From Megascapheus bottae (taxonomy: Eukaryota; Chordata; Mammalia; Rodentia; Geomyidae): a stretch of 64,000 nt of DNA. This document shows positions 36,251-51,200 of the stretch, one piece after another (positions within the stretch are counted from its first letter, which is position 1; every line of letters starts with the position of its first letter). The DNA lies in assembly GCA_024803745.1 (NCBI GenBank), contig JANJXV010000151.1:1736001-1800000 (forward strand), written 5' to 3'. The notes under the pieces are model-generated. The model did no database searches and was not told the origin of the DNA. It was given only the letters and a program-made list of their open reading frames with translations. A program made the translations under genes and the position numbers.

Positions 36251-39200
36251 TTCACTCACCTCCATTCTGACTTCACACACCTCCATTCTGACTTCACACA
36301 CCTCAATTCTGTGACTTCACACACCTCCATTCAATGATTTCACACACTTCCATTCTATGACTTCACACACCTCCATTCTGTGGCTTCACACCCCTACATT
36401 CTGAGTTCACACACCTCCATTCTGTGACTTCACACACCTCCATTCTGTTATTTCACACACCTCCAATCTAACTTCACACACATGCATTCTATGAGTTCAC
36501 ACACCTCCATTCGTTGACATCAAAAAACACAATTCTATGACTTCACACAACTCCATTTTGACTTCACACACCACCATTCTATGAGTTCACACACGTCCAT
36601 TTTATGACTTCACACACCTCCATTCTATGACTTCACACGCCTCAATTCTATGACTTCACACACCTCCATTCTATGACTACACACACCTCCATTCTGTGAC
36701 TTCACACACCTCCACTCTATGACTTCAAACACCTTAATTCTTACTTCACAAACATCCATTCTGTGACTTCACACACCTCCATTCTATGAGTTCACACACC
36801 TCCATTCTGACTTCACACACCTCCATTCTATGTCTTCACACACCTCCGTTCTGACTTCACACAGCTCCATTCTGTGACTTCACAAAACTCCATTCTGTTA
36901 TTTCACACACCTCCATACTATGACTTCACACACCTCCATCTATGACTTCACACACCTCCATTCTGAGTTCACACACCTCCATTCTGTGACTTCACACACC
37001 TCCATTCTGACTTCACACACCTCCATTCTGACTTCACACACGTTAATTCTGTGACTTCACACACCTCCATTCTATGATTTCACACACTTCCATTCTATGA
37101 CTTCACACACCTCCATTCTGTGCCTTCACACACCTATATTCTGAGTTCACACACCTCCATTCTGTGACTTCACACACCTCCATTCTGTGATTTCACACAC
37201 CTCCAATCTGACTTCACACACCTCCATTCTATGAGTTCACACACCTATATTCTGTGACTTCACACACCTCCATTCTGTGACTTCACACACTTTCATTCTG
37301 ACTTCACACACCTCCATTCTGTGACTTCACACACCTCCATTCTATGACTTCACACACCTCCATTCTGTGACTTCACACACCACCTTTTTGACTTCACACA
37401 CCTCCATTCTGTGACTTCACACACCTCCATTCTGTGACTTCACACACCTCTGTTCTAACTTCACACACTTCCATTCTGTGACTTCACACACCTCCATTCT
37501 GTGACTTCACACAACTCTATTGTTTCACTTCACACACCTCCATTCTTTGACTTCACACACCTCCATTCCATGACTTCACACACCTCCATTCTATGAGTTC
37601 ACACACCTCCAATTTGACTTCACACACCTCCATTCTATGACTTCACAAACCTCCATTCTTTGACTTCACACACCTCCATTCTGAGTTCACACATCACCAT
37701 TCTGTGACTTCACACACCTCCATTCTTCCTTCACACACCTCCATTCTATGACTTCACACACTTCCATTCTATGACTTCACACATCTCCATTCTTTGGCTT
37801 CACACACCTCCATTCTGTGACTTCAGACACCTCGATCCTATGACTTCACACACCTCCATTCTATGAATACACACACCTCCATTCTGTGATTTCACACACC
37901 TCCATTCTATGACTTCACACACCTCCATTCTGTGACTTCACACACCTCCATTCTGAGTTCACACACCTCCATTCTATGACTTCACAAACCCCCATTCTGA
38001 GTTCACAGACCTCCATTCTATGACTTCACACACTTCCATTCTATGACTTCACACACCTCCATTCTGACTTCACACACCTCAATTCTTTGACTTCACACAC
38101 CTCCATTCTATGATTTCACACACCTCCATTCTATGACTTCACACACCTCCATTCTATGACTTCACACACCTCATTTCTGAGTTGACACACCTCCATTCTG
38201 TGATTTCACACACTTCCAATCTGACTTCACACACCTCGATTCTATGACTTCACACATCTCCATTCTTTGACATCAAAAACAACCATTCTGTGACTTCACA
38301 CAACTCCATTGTGACTTCACACACCTCCATTCTATGAATTCACACACCTCCATTTTATGACTTCACACACCTCCATTCTATGACTTCACACACCTCCATT
38401 CTGTGACTTCACACACCTCCATTCTATGACTTCACAAACCTCCATTCTGAGTTCACAGACCTCCATTCTATGACTTCACACACCTCCATTCTATGACTTC
38501 ACTCACCTCCATTCTGACTTCACACACCTCCATTCTGACTTCACACACCTCAATTCTGTGACTTCACACACCTCCATTCAATGATTTCACACACTTCCAT
38601 TCTATGACTTCACACACCTCCATTCTGTGGCTTCACACCCCTACATTCTGAGTTCACACACCTCCATTCTGTGACTTCACACACCTCCATTCTGTTATTT
38701 CACACACCTCCAATCTAACTTCACACACCTGCATTCTATGAGTTCACACACCTCCATTCGTTGACATCAAAAAACACAATTCTATGACTTCACACAACTC
38801 CATTTTGACTTCACACACCACCATTCTATGAGTTCACACACCTCCATTTTATGACTTCACACACCTCCATTCTATGACTTCACACGCCTCAATTCTATGA
38901 CTTCACACACCTCCATTCTATGACTACACACACCTCCATTCTGTGACTTCACACACCTCCACTCTATGACTTCAAACACCTTAATTCTTACTTCACAAAC
39001 ATCCATTCTGTGACTTCACACACCTCCATTCTATGAGTTCACACACCTCCATTCTGACTTCACACACCTCCATTCTATGTCTTCACACACCTCCGTTCTG
39101 ACTTCACACAGCTCCATTCTGTGACTTCACAAAACTCCATTCTGTTATTTCACACACCTCCATACTATGACTTCACACACCTCCATCTATGACTTCACAC

Positions 39201-39260
39201 ACCTCCATTCTGAGTTCACACACCTCCATTCTGTGACTTCACACACCTCCATTCTGACTT
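35400..39260. repeat. Direct duplication at 2,247-bp offset
   Basis: Markers 35925/38172, 36331/38578 ('tcaatgatttcac') and 36571/38818 ('ccaccattctatgagttc') all differ by 2247. The match runs from about 35400-37015 to 37647-39262. The first copy then joins sequence from the 2.3-kb ladder ('cacacgttaattctg'), so this is a recombinant junction. Confidence 0.85.
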
Positions 39261-39261
39261 C

Positions 39262-42200
39262 ACACACCTTCATTTTATGACTTCACACACCTCCCTTCTG
39301 TGACTTCTCACACCTCCATTCTATGACTTCACACTCTTCCATTGTGACGTCACACAACTCCATTCTATGTGTTCACACATCTCCATTCTATGATTTCACA
39401 CACCTCCATTCTGACTTCACACACCACCTTTTTGTCTTCACACACCTCCATTCTGTGACTTCACACACCTCCGTTTTGACTTCACACACTTCCATTCTGT
39501 GACTTCACACACCTCAATTCTGTGACTTCACACACCTCTATTGTTTCACTTCACACACCTCCATTCTTTGACGTCACACACCTCCATTCCATGACTTCAC
39601 ACACCTCCATTCTATGAGTTCACACACCTCCATTCTATGAGTTCACACACCTCCAATTTGACTTCACACACCTCCATTCTATGACTTCACACACCTTCAT
39701 TCTTACTTCACAAACATCCATTCTCTGACTTCACACACCTCCATTCTATGACTTCACAAACCTCCATTCTGTGAGTTCACACACCTCCATTCTGTGTTCA
39801 CACACCTCCATTCTGTGACTTCACACACCTCCATTCGTTGACATCAAAAACCACCATTCTATGACTTCACACAACTCCATTTTAACTTCACACACCTCCA
39901 TTCTATGAGTTCACACACCTCCATTTTATGACTTCACACACCTCCATTCTATGACTTCACACACCTCAATTCTATGACTTCACACACCTCCATTCTATGA
40001 CTTCACACACCTCCATTCTGTGACTTCACACACCTCCACTCTATGACTTCAAAAACCTTCATTCGTACTTCACAAACATCCATTCTGTGACTTCACACAC
40101 CTCCATTATGTGATTTCACACACCTTCATTCTGACTTCACACACCTCCATTCTCTGACTTCACACACCTCCATTCTGTGACTTCACACACCTCCATTCTG
40201 ACTTCACACACCTCCATTCTATGACTTCACACACCTCCATTCTATGACTTCAAACACCTCCATTTTGTGACTTCACACACCTAAATTCTACGACTTCACA
40301 CACCTCCATTGTGACTTCACACACCTCCATTCTATGAGTTCACACACCTCCATTCTGACTTCACACACCTCCATTCTATGACTTCACACACCTCCGTTCT
40401 GACTTCACACAGCTCCATTCTGTGACTTCACAAAACTCCATTCTGTGATTTCACACACCTCCATACTATGACTTCACAGACCTCCATGTATGACTTCACA
40501 CACCTCCATTCTGAGTTCACACACCTCCATTCTGTGACTTCACACACCTCCATTCTGACTTCACACACCTTCATTTTATGACTTCACACACCTCCATTCT
40601 GTGACTTCTCACACCTCCATTCTATGACTTCACACTCTTCCATTGTGACGTCACACAACTCCATTCTCTGAGTTCACACATCTCCATTCTATGATTTCAC
40701 ACACCTCCATTCTGACTTCACACACCTCCATTCTATGACATCACAGACCTCGAATCTGTGACTTCACTCACCTCCACTCTATGACTTCACACTCCTCCAT
40801 TCTATGACTTCCCACACCTACTTTCTATGACTTCACCCACCTCAGTCTATGACTTCACACACCTCCATTCTGACTTCACACACCTCCATTCTGTGACTTC
40901 AAACACCTCCATTCTATGACTTCACACACCTCAATTGTATGACTTCACACACCTCCATTCTATGACTTCACACACCTCCATTCTGTGACTTCACACACCT
41001 CCATTCTATGACTTCAAACACCTCCATTCTTACTTCACAAACATCTATTCTGTGACTTGACACACCTCCTTTCTGTGACTTCACACACCTTCATTCTGAC
41101 TTCACACACCTCCATTTTCTGACTTCACACACCTCAATTCTGTTACTTGACACACCTCCATTCTGACTTAACACACCTTCATTCTATGATTTCACACTCC
41201 TCCATTCTATGACTTCACACACCTCCATTCTATGACTTCACACACCTCCATTCTGACTTCACACCCCTCCATTCTGACTTCACACACCTCCATTCTGACT
41301 TCACACAGCTCCATTCTATGAATTCACACACCTCCATTCTGTGACTTCACACACCACCTTTTTGACTTCACAAACCTCCATTCTCTGACTTCACACACCT
41401 CCATTCTGTGACTTCACACACCTCAGTTTTGACTTCACACACTTCCAATCTGTGACTTCACACACCTCCATTCTGTGACTTCACACACCTCCATTCTGTG
41501 ACTTCACACACCTCTATTGTTTCACTTCACACACCTCCATTCTTTGACTTCACACACCGCCATTCCATTACTTCACAAACCTCCATTCTATGAGTTCACA
41601 CACCTCCATTCTTTGAGTTCACACACCTCCAATTTGACTTCACACACCTCCATTCTATGACTTCACACACCGTCATTCTTACTTCAGAAACATCCATTCT
41701 ATGACTTCACACACCTCCATTCTATGACTTCACAAACCTCCATTCTGTGACTTCACACACCTCCATTCTGAGTTCACACACCTCCTTTCTATGACTTCAC
41801 ACACTTCCATTCTATGACTTCACACACCTCCATTCTGTGGCTTCGCACACCTACATTCTGAGTTCACACACCTCCATTCTGTGACTACACACACCTCCAT
41901 TCTGTGACTTCACACAACTCCATTCTGTGACTTCACACACCTCGATCCTATGACTTCACACACCTCCATTCTATGAATTAACACACCTCCATTCTGTGAG
42001 TTCACAAACCTCCATTCTATAACTTCACACACCTCCATTCTGTGACTTCACACACCTCCATTCTGAGTTCACACACCTCCATTCTATGACTTCACATACC
42101 TCCATTCTGAGTTCACAGACCTCCATTCTATGACTTCACACACCTCCATTCTATGACTTCACTCACCTCCATTCTGACTTCACACACCTCCATTCTGACT

Positions 42201-45200
42201 TCACACACGTTAATTCTGTGACTTCACACACCTCCATTCTATGATTTCACACACTTCCATTCTATGACTTCACACACCTCCATTCTGTGGCTTCACACAC
42301 CTATATTCTGAGTTCACACACCTCCATTCTGTGACTTCACACACCTCCATTCTGTGATTTCACACACCTCCAATCTGACTTCACACACCTCCATTCTATG
42401 ACTTCACACACCTCCATTCTGTGACTTCACACACCTCCATTCTGTGACTTCACACACCTTCATTCTGACTTCACACACCTCCATTCTGTGACTTCACACA
42501 CCTCCATTCTATGACTTCACACACCTCCGTACTGTGACTTCACACACCACCTTTTTGACTTCACACACCTCCATTCTGTGACTTCACACACCTCCATTCT
42601 GTGACTTCACACACCTCCGTTCTAACTTCACACACTTCCATTCTGTGACTTCACACACCTCCATTCTGTGTCTTCACACAACTCTATTGTTTCACTTCAC
42701 ACACCTCCATTCTTTGACTTCACACACCTCCATTCCATGACTTCACACACCTCCATTCTATGAGTTCACACACCTCCATTCTATGAGTTCACACACCTCC
42801 AATTTCACTTCACACACCTCCATTCTATGACTTCACACCTTCATTCTTACTTCAGAAACATCCATTCCCTGACTTCACACACCTCCACTCTATGACTTCA
42901 CAAACCTCCATTCTGTGACTTCACACACCTCCATTCTGAGTTCACACACCATCATTCTGTGACTTCACACACCTCCATTCTTCCTTCACACACCTCCATT
43001 CTATGACTTCACACACTTCCATTCTATGACTTCACACACCTCCATTCTGTGGCTTCACACACCTCCATTCTGTGACTTCACACACCTCGATCCTATGACT
43101 TCAAACACCTCCATTCTATGAATTCACACACCTCCATTCTGTGATTTCACACACCTCCATTCTATGACTTCACACACCTCCATTCTGTGACTTCACACAC
43201 CTCCATTCTGAGTTCACACACCTCCATTCTATGACTTCACAAACCCCCATTCTGAGTTCACAGACCTCCATTCTATGACTTCACACACTTCCATTCTATG
43301 ACTTCACACACCTCCATTCTGACTTCACACACCTCAATTCTTTGACTTCACACACCTCCATTCTATGATTTCACACACCTCCATTCTATGACTTCACACA
43401 CTTCCATTCTATGACTTCACACACCTCATTTCTGAGTTGACACACCTCCATTCTGTGATTTCACACACTTCCAATCTGACTGCACACACCTCGATTCTAT
43501 GAGTTCACACACCTCCATTCGTTGACATCAAAAACAACCATTCTATGACTTCACACAACTCCATTGTGACTTCACACACCTCCATTCTATGAATTCACAC
43601 ACCTCCATTTTATGACTTCACACACCTCCATTCTATGACTTCACACACCTCCATTCTGTGACTTCACACACCTCCATTCTATGACTTCACAAACCTCCGT
43701 TCTGAGTTCACAGACCTCCATTCTATGACTTCACACACCTCCATTCTATGACTTCACTCACCTCCATTCTGACTTCACACACCTCCATTCTGACTTCACA
43801 CACCTCAATTCTGTGACTTCACACACCTCCATTCAATGATTTCACACACTTCCATTCTATGACTTCACACACCTCCATTCTGTGGCTTCACACCCCTACA
43901 TTCTGAGTTCACACACCTCCATTCTGTGACTTCACACACCTCCATTCTGTGATTTCACACACCTCCAATCTAACTTCACACACCTCCATTCTATGAGTTC
44001 ACACACCTCCATTCGTTGACATCAAAAAAAACCATTCTATGACTTCACACAACTCCATTTTGACTTCACACACCTCCATTCTATGAGTTCACACACCTCC
44101 ATTTTATGACTTCACACACCTCCATTCTATGACTTCACACACCTCCATTCTATGACTTCAAACACCTCCATTTTGTGACTTCACACACCTAAATTCTACG
44201 ACTTCACACACCTCCATTGTGACTTCACACACCTCCATTCTATGAGTTCACACACCTCCATTCTGACTTCACACACCTCCATTCTATGACTTCACACACC
44301 TCCGTTCTGACTTCACACAGCTCCATTCTGTGACTTCACAAAACTCCATTCTGTGATTTCACACACCTCCATACTATGACTTCACACACCTCCATGTATG
44401 ACTTCACACACCTCCATTCTGAGTTCACACACCTCCATTCTGTGACTTCACACACCTCCATTCTGACTTCACACACCTTCATTTTATGACTTCACACACC
44501 TCCATTCTGTGACTTCTCACACCTCCATTCTATAACTTCACACTCTTCCATTGTGACGTCACACAACTCCATTCTCTGAGTTCACACATCTCCATTCTAT
44601 GATTTCACACACCTCCATTCTGACTTCACACACCTCCATTCTATGACATCACAGACCTCGAATCTGTGACTTCACTCACCTCCACTCTATGACTTCACAC
44701 TCCTCCATTCTATGACTTCCCACACCTCCTTTCTATGACTTCACCAACCTCAGTCTATGACTTCACACACCTCCATTCTGACTTCACACACCTCCATTCT
44801 GTGACTTCACACACCTCCATTCTATGACTTCACACACCTCAATTGTATGACTTCACACACCTCCATTCTATGACTTCACACACCTCCATTCTGTGACTTC
44901 ACACACCTCCATTCTATGACTTCAAACACCTCCATTCTTACTTCACAAACATCCATTCTGTGACTTGACACACCTCCTTTCTGTGACTTCACACACCTTC
45001 ATTCTGACTTCACACACCTCCATTTTCTGACTTCACACACCTCAATTCTGTGACTTGACACACCTCCATTCTGACTTCACACACCTTCATTCTATGATTT
45101 CACACACCTCCATTCTATGACTTCACAGACCTCCATTCTGTGACTTCACACACCTCCATTCTCTCTTCACACCCCTCCATTCTGACTTCACACACCTCCA

Positions 45201-46870
45201 TTCTGACTTCACACAGCTCCATTCTATGAATTCACACACCTCCATTCTGTGACTTCACACACCACCTTTTTGACTTCACACACCTTCATTCTCTGACTTC
45301 ACACAACTCCATTCTGTGACTTCACACACCTCAGTTTTGACTTCACACACTTCCAATCTGTGACTCACACACCTCCATTCTATGACTTCACAAACCTCCA
45401 TTCTGAGTTCACAGACCTCCATTCTATGACTTCACACACCTCCATTCTATGACTTCACTCACCTCCATTCTGACTTCACACATCTCCATTCTGACTTCAC
45501 ACACCTCAATTCCGTGACTTCACACACCTCCATTCAATGATTTCACACACTTCCATTCTATGACTTCACACACCTCCATTCTGTGGCTTCACACCCCTAC
45601 ATTCTGAGTTCACACACCTCCATTCTGTGACTTCACACACCTCCATTCTGTGATTTCACACACGTCCAATTTAACTTCACACACCTCCATTCTATGAGTT
45701 CACACACCTCCATTCGTTGACATCAAAAAACACCATTCTATGACTTCACACAACTCCATTTTGACTTCACACACCTCCATTCTATGAGTTCACACACCTC
45801 CATTTTATGACTTCATACACCTCCATTCTATGACTTCACACACCTCCATTCTATGACTTCAAACACCTCCATTTTGTGACTTCACACACCTAAATTCTAC
45901 GACTTCACACACCTCCATTGTGACTTCACACACCTCTATTCTATGAGTTCACACACCTCCATTCTGACTTCACACACCTCCATTCTATGACTTCACACAC
46001 CTCCGTTCTGACTTCACACAGCTCCATTCTGTGACTTCACAAAACTCCATTGTGTGATTTCACACACGTCCATACTATGACTTCACACACCTCCATGTAT
46101 GACTTCACACACCTCCATTCTGAGTTCACACACCTCCATTCTGTGACTTCACACACCTCCATTCTGACTTCACACACCTTCATTTTATGACTTCACAAAC
46201 CTCCATTCTGTGACTTCTCACACCTCCATTCTATGACTTCACACTCTTCCATTGTGACGTCACACAACTCCATTCTCTGAGTTCACACATCTCCATTCTA
46301 TGTTTTCACACACCTCCATTCTGACTTCACACACCTCCATTCTATGACATCACAGACCTCGAATCTGTGACTTCACTCACCTCTACTCTATGACTTCACA
46401 CTCCTCCATTCTATGACTTCCCACACCTCCTTTCTATGACTTCACCCACCTCAGTCTATGACTTCACACACCTCCATTCTGACTTCACACACCTCCATTC
46501 TGTGACTTCACACACCTCCATTCTATGACTCCACACACCTCAATTGTATGACTTCACACACCTCCATTCTATGACTTCACACACCTCCATTCTATGACTT
46601 CACACACCTCCATTCTATGACTTCAAACACCTCCATTCTTACTTCACAAACATCCATTCTGTGACTTGACACACCTCCTTTCTGTGACTTCACACACCTT
46701 CATTCTGACTTCACACACCTCCATTTTCTGACTTCACACACCTCAATTCTGTGACTTGACACACCTCCATTCTGACTTCACACACCTTCATTCTATGATT
46801 TCACAAACCTCCATTCTGTGACTTCACACACCTCCATTCTGAGTTCACACACCTCCATTCTGTGACTTCA
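39262..46870. repeat. Middle satellite segment with mixed block order
   Basis: Blocks known from elsewhere recur in new order. The 'gtgacgtcacacaactcc' block appears at 39355, 40646, 44554 and 46255. 'cttcgcacacctacattctg' appears at 41841 and the 'catttctgagttgacacac' marker at 43427. Distances are irregular, so no single higher-order unit applies. Confidence 0.7.
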
Positions 46871-46874
46871 CACA

Positions 46875-47985
46875 CCTCCATTCTGTGACTTCACACACCA
46901 CCTTTTTGAATTCACACACCTCCATTCTGTGACTTCACACACCTCCATTCTGTGACTTCACACACCTCCGTTTTGACTTCACACACTTCCATTCTGTGAC
47001 TTCACACACCTCCATTCTGTGACTTCACACACCTCTATTGTTTCACTTCACACACCTCCATTCTTTGACTTCACACACCTCCATTCCATGACTTCACACA
47101 CCTCCATTCTATGAGTTCATACACCTCCATTCTATGAGTTCACACACCTCCAATTTGACTTCACACACCTCCATTCTATGACTTCACAAACCTCCATTCT
47201 GTGACTTCACACACCTCCATTCTGAGTTCACACACCTCCATTCTGTGACTTCACACACCTCCATTCGTTGACATCAAAAAACACCATTCTATGACTTCAC
47301 ACAACTCCATTTTAACTTCACACACCTCCATTCTATGACTTCACTCACCTCTATTCTGACTTCACACACCTCAATTCTGACTTCACACACCTCAATTCTG
47401 TGACTTCACACACCTCCATTCAATGATTTCACACACTTCCATTCTATGACTTCACAAACCTCCATTCTGTGGCTTCACACACCTACATTCTGAGTTCACA
47501 CACCTCCATTCTGTGACTTCACACACCTCCATTCTGTGATTTCACACACCTCCAATCTGACTTCACACACCTCCATTCTATGACTTCACACACCTCCATT
47601 CTGTGACTTCACACACCTCCATTCTGTGACTTCACACACTTCGATCCTATGACTTCACACACCTCCATTCTATGAATTCACACACCTCCATTCTGTGATT
47701 TCACACACCTCCATTCTATGACTTCACACACCTCCATTCTGTGACTTCACACACCTCCATTCTGAGTTCACACACCTCCATTCTATCATTTCACAAACCC
47801 CCATTCTGAGTTCACAGACCTCCATTCTATGACTTCACACACTTCCATTCTATGACTTCACACACCTCCATTCTGACTTCACACACCTCCATTCTGACTT
47901 CACACACCTCAATTCTTTGACTTCACACACCTCCATTCTATGATTTCACACACTTCCATTCTATGACTTCACACACCTCCATTCT
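46875..47985. repeat. Satellite block repeated at offset 5,260 (first copy)
   Basis: 'cctttttgaattcacac' occurs at 46901, 52161 and 62792, and 'ttctatcatttcacaaaccc' at 47781, 53041 and 63672. The second and third copies lie at +5260 and +15891. The first copy diverges after about 47985, where 'attctttgac' replaces 'attctatgac'. Confidence 0.85.
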
Positions 47986-48249
47986 TTGACTTCACACACC
48001 TCCATTCCATGACTTCACACACCTCCATTCTATGAGTTCATACACCTCCATTCTATGAGTTCACACACCTCCAATTTGACTTCACACACCTCCATTCTAT
48101 GACTTCACAAACCTCCATTCTGTGACTTCACACACCTCCATTCTGAGTTCACACACCTCCATTCTGTGACTTCACACACCTCCATTCGTTGTCATCAAAA
48201 AACACCATTCTATGACTTCACACAACTCCATTTTGACTTCACACACCTC

Positions 48250-51200
48250 CATTCTATGAGTTCACACACCTCCATTTTATGACTTCACACACCTCCATTC
48301 TATGACTTCACACGCCTCAATTCTATGACTTCACACACCTCCATTCTATGACTACACACACCTCCATTCTGTGACTTCACACACCTCCACTCTATGACTT
48401 CAAACACCTTAATTCTTACTTCACAAACATCCATTCTGTGACTTCACACACCTCCATTCTATGAGTTCACACACCTCCATTCTGACTTCACACACCTCCA
48501 TTCTATGTCTCCACACACCTCCGTTCTGACTTCACACAGCTCCATTCTGTGACTTCACAAAACTCCATTCTGTTATTTCACACACCTCCATACTATGACT
48601 TCACACACCTCCATCTATGACTTCACACACCTCCATTCTGAGTTCACACACCTCCATTCTGTGACTTCACACACCTCCATTCTGACTTCACACACCTTCA
48701 TTTTATGACTTCACACACCTCCATTCTGTGACTTCTCACACCTCCATTCTATGACTTCACAGTCTTCCATTGTGACGTCACACAACTCCATTCTATGTGT
48801 TCACACATCTCCATTCTATGATTTCACACACCTCCATTCTGACTTCACACACCACCATTTTATGACATCACAGACCTCGAATCTGTGACTTCACTCACCT
48901 CCACTCTATGACTTCACACTCCTCCATTCTATGACTTCCCACACCTCCTTTCTATGACTTCACCCACCTCAGTCTATGATTTCACACAACTCCATTCTGA
49001 CTTAACACACCTCCATTCTGTGACTTCACACACCTCCATTCTATGACTTCACACACCTCAATTCTGTGACTTGACACACCTCCATTCTGACTTCACACAC
49101 TTCCATTCTATGATTTCACACACCTCCATTCTGACTTCACACACCTCCATTTTATGACATCACAGACCTCGAATCTGTGACTTCACTCACCTCCACTCTA
49201 TGACTTCACACTCCTCCATTCTATGAATTCACACACCACCTTTTTGACTTCACACACCTCCATTCTGTGACTTCACACACCTCCATTCTGTGACTTCACA
49301 CACCACCTTTTTGACTTCACACACCTCCATTCTGTGACTTCACACACCTCCATTCTGTGACTTCACACACCTCCGTTTTGCCTTCACACACTTCCAATCT
49401 GGGACTTCACACACCTCCATTCTCTGACTTCACACACCTCCATTCTATGACTTCACAAACATCCATTCTGTGACTTCACACACCAACATTCTGAGTTCAC
49501 ACACCTCCATTCTGTGACTTCACACACCTTCATTCTCACTTCACACACCTCCATTCTGTGACTTCACACACCTCAATTCTGTGACTTCACACACCTCCAT
49601 TCTGACTTCACATACCTCCATTCTATGATTTCACACACCTCCATTCTATGACTTCACATACCTCCATTCTGTGACTTCACACACCACCTTTTTGTCTTCA
49701 CACACCTCCATTCTGTGACTTCACACAACTCCGTTTTGACTTCACACACTTCCATTCTGTGACTTCAGACACCTCCATTCTGTGACTTCACACACCTCTA
49801 TTGTTTCACTTCACACACCTCCATTCTTTGACTTCACACACCTCCATTCCATGACTTCACACACCTCCATTCTATGAGTTCACACACCTCCATTATATGA
49901 GTTCACAAAACTCCACAGTATGACTTCAAAGACATTCATTCTTACTTCACAAACATCCATTCTGTGACTTCACACAATTCCATTCTGTGACTTCATACAC
50001 CTTCATTCTGACTTCACACACCTCCATTCTGTGACTTCACACACCTTCATTCTGACTTCACACACCTCCATTCTGTGACTTCACACACCTCAATTCTGTG
50101 ACTCCACACACCTCCATTCTGACTTCACCCACCTCCATTCTATGATTTCACACACCTCCATTCTATGACTTCACACACCTCCATTCTGTGACTTCACACA
50201 CCAACTTTTTGACTTCACACACCTCCATTCTGTGACTTCACACACCTCCATTCTGTGACTTCACACACCTCCGTTTTGACTTCATACACTTCCATTCTGT
50301 GACTTCACACACCTCCATTCTGTGACTTCACACACCTCTATTGTTTCACTTCACACACCTCCATTCTTTGACTTCACAAACCTCCATTCCATGACTTCAC
50401 ACACCTCCATTCTATGAGTTCACACATCTCCATTCTATGAGTTCACACATCTCCAATTTGACTTCACACACCTCCATTCTATGACTTCACACACCTTCAT
50501 TCTTACTTCAGAAACATCCATTCTCTGACTTCACACACCTCCATTCTATGGCTTCACAAACCTCCATTCTGTGACTTCACACACCTCCATTCTGAATTCT
50601 CACACCTCCATTCTGTGACTTCACACACCTCAACTCTTCCTTCACACACCTCCATTCTATGACTTCACACACTTCCTTTCTATGACTTCACACACCTCCA
50701 TTCTGTGGCTTCTCACACCTCCATTCTGAGTTCACACACCTCCATTCTGTGACTTCACACACCTCCATTCTTTGACTTCACACACCTGCATTCTGTGACT
50801 TCACACACCTCGATCCTATGACTTCACACACTTCCATTCTATGAATTCACACACCTCCATTCTGTTATTTCACACACCTCCATTCTATGACTTCACACAC
50901 CTCCATTCTGTGACTTCACACACCTCCATTCTGAGTTCACACACCTCCATTCTATGACTTCACAAACCCCCATTCTGAGTTCACAGACCTCCATTCTATG
51001 ACTTCACACACTTCCATTCTATGACTTCACACACCTCCATTCTGACTTCACACACCTCCATTCTGACTTCACACACCTCAGTTCTTTGACTTCACACATC
51101 TCCATTCTATGATTTCACACACTTCCATTCTATGACTTCACACACCTCCATTCTATGACTTCACACACCTCATTTCTGAGTGGACACACCTCCATTCTGT

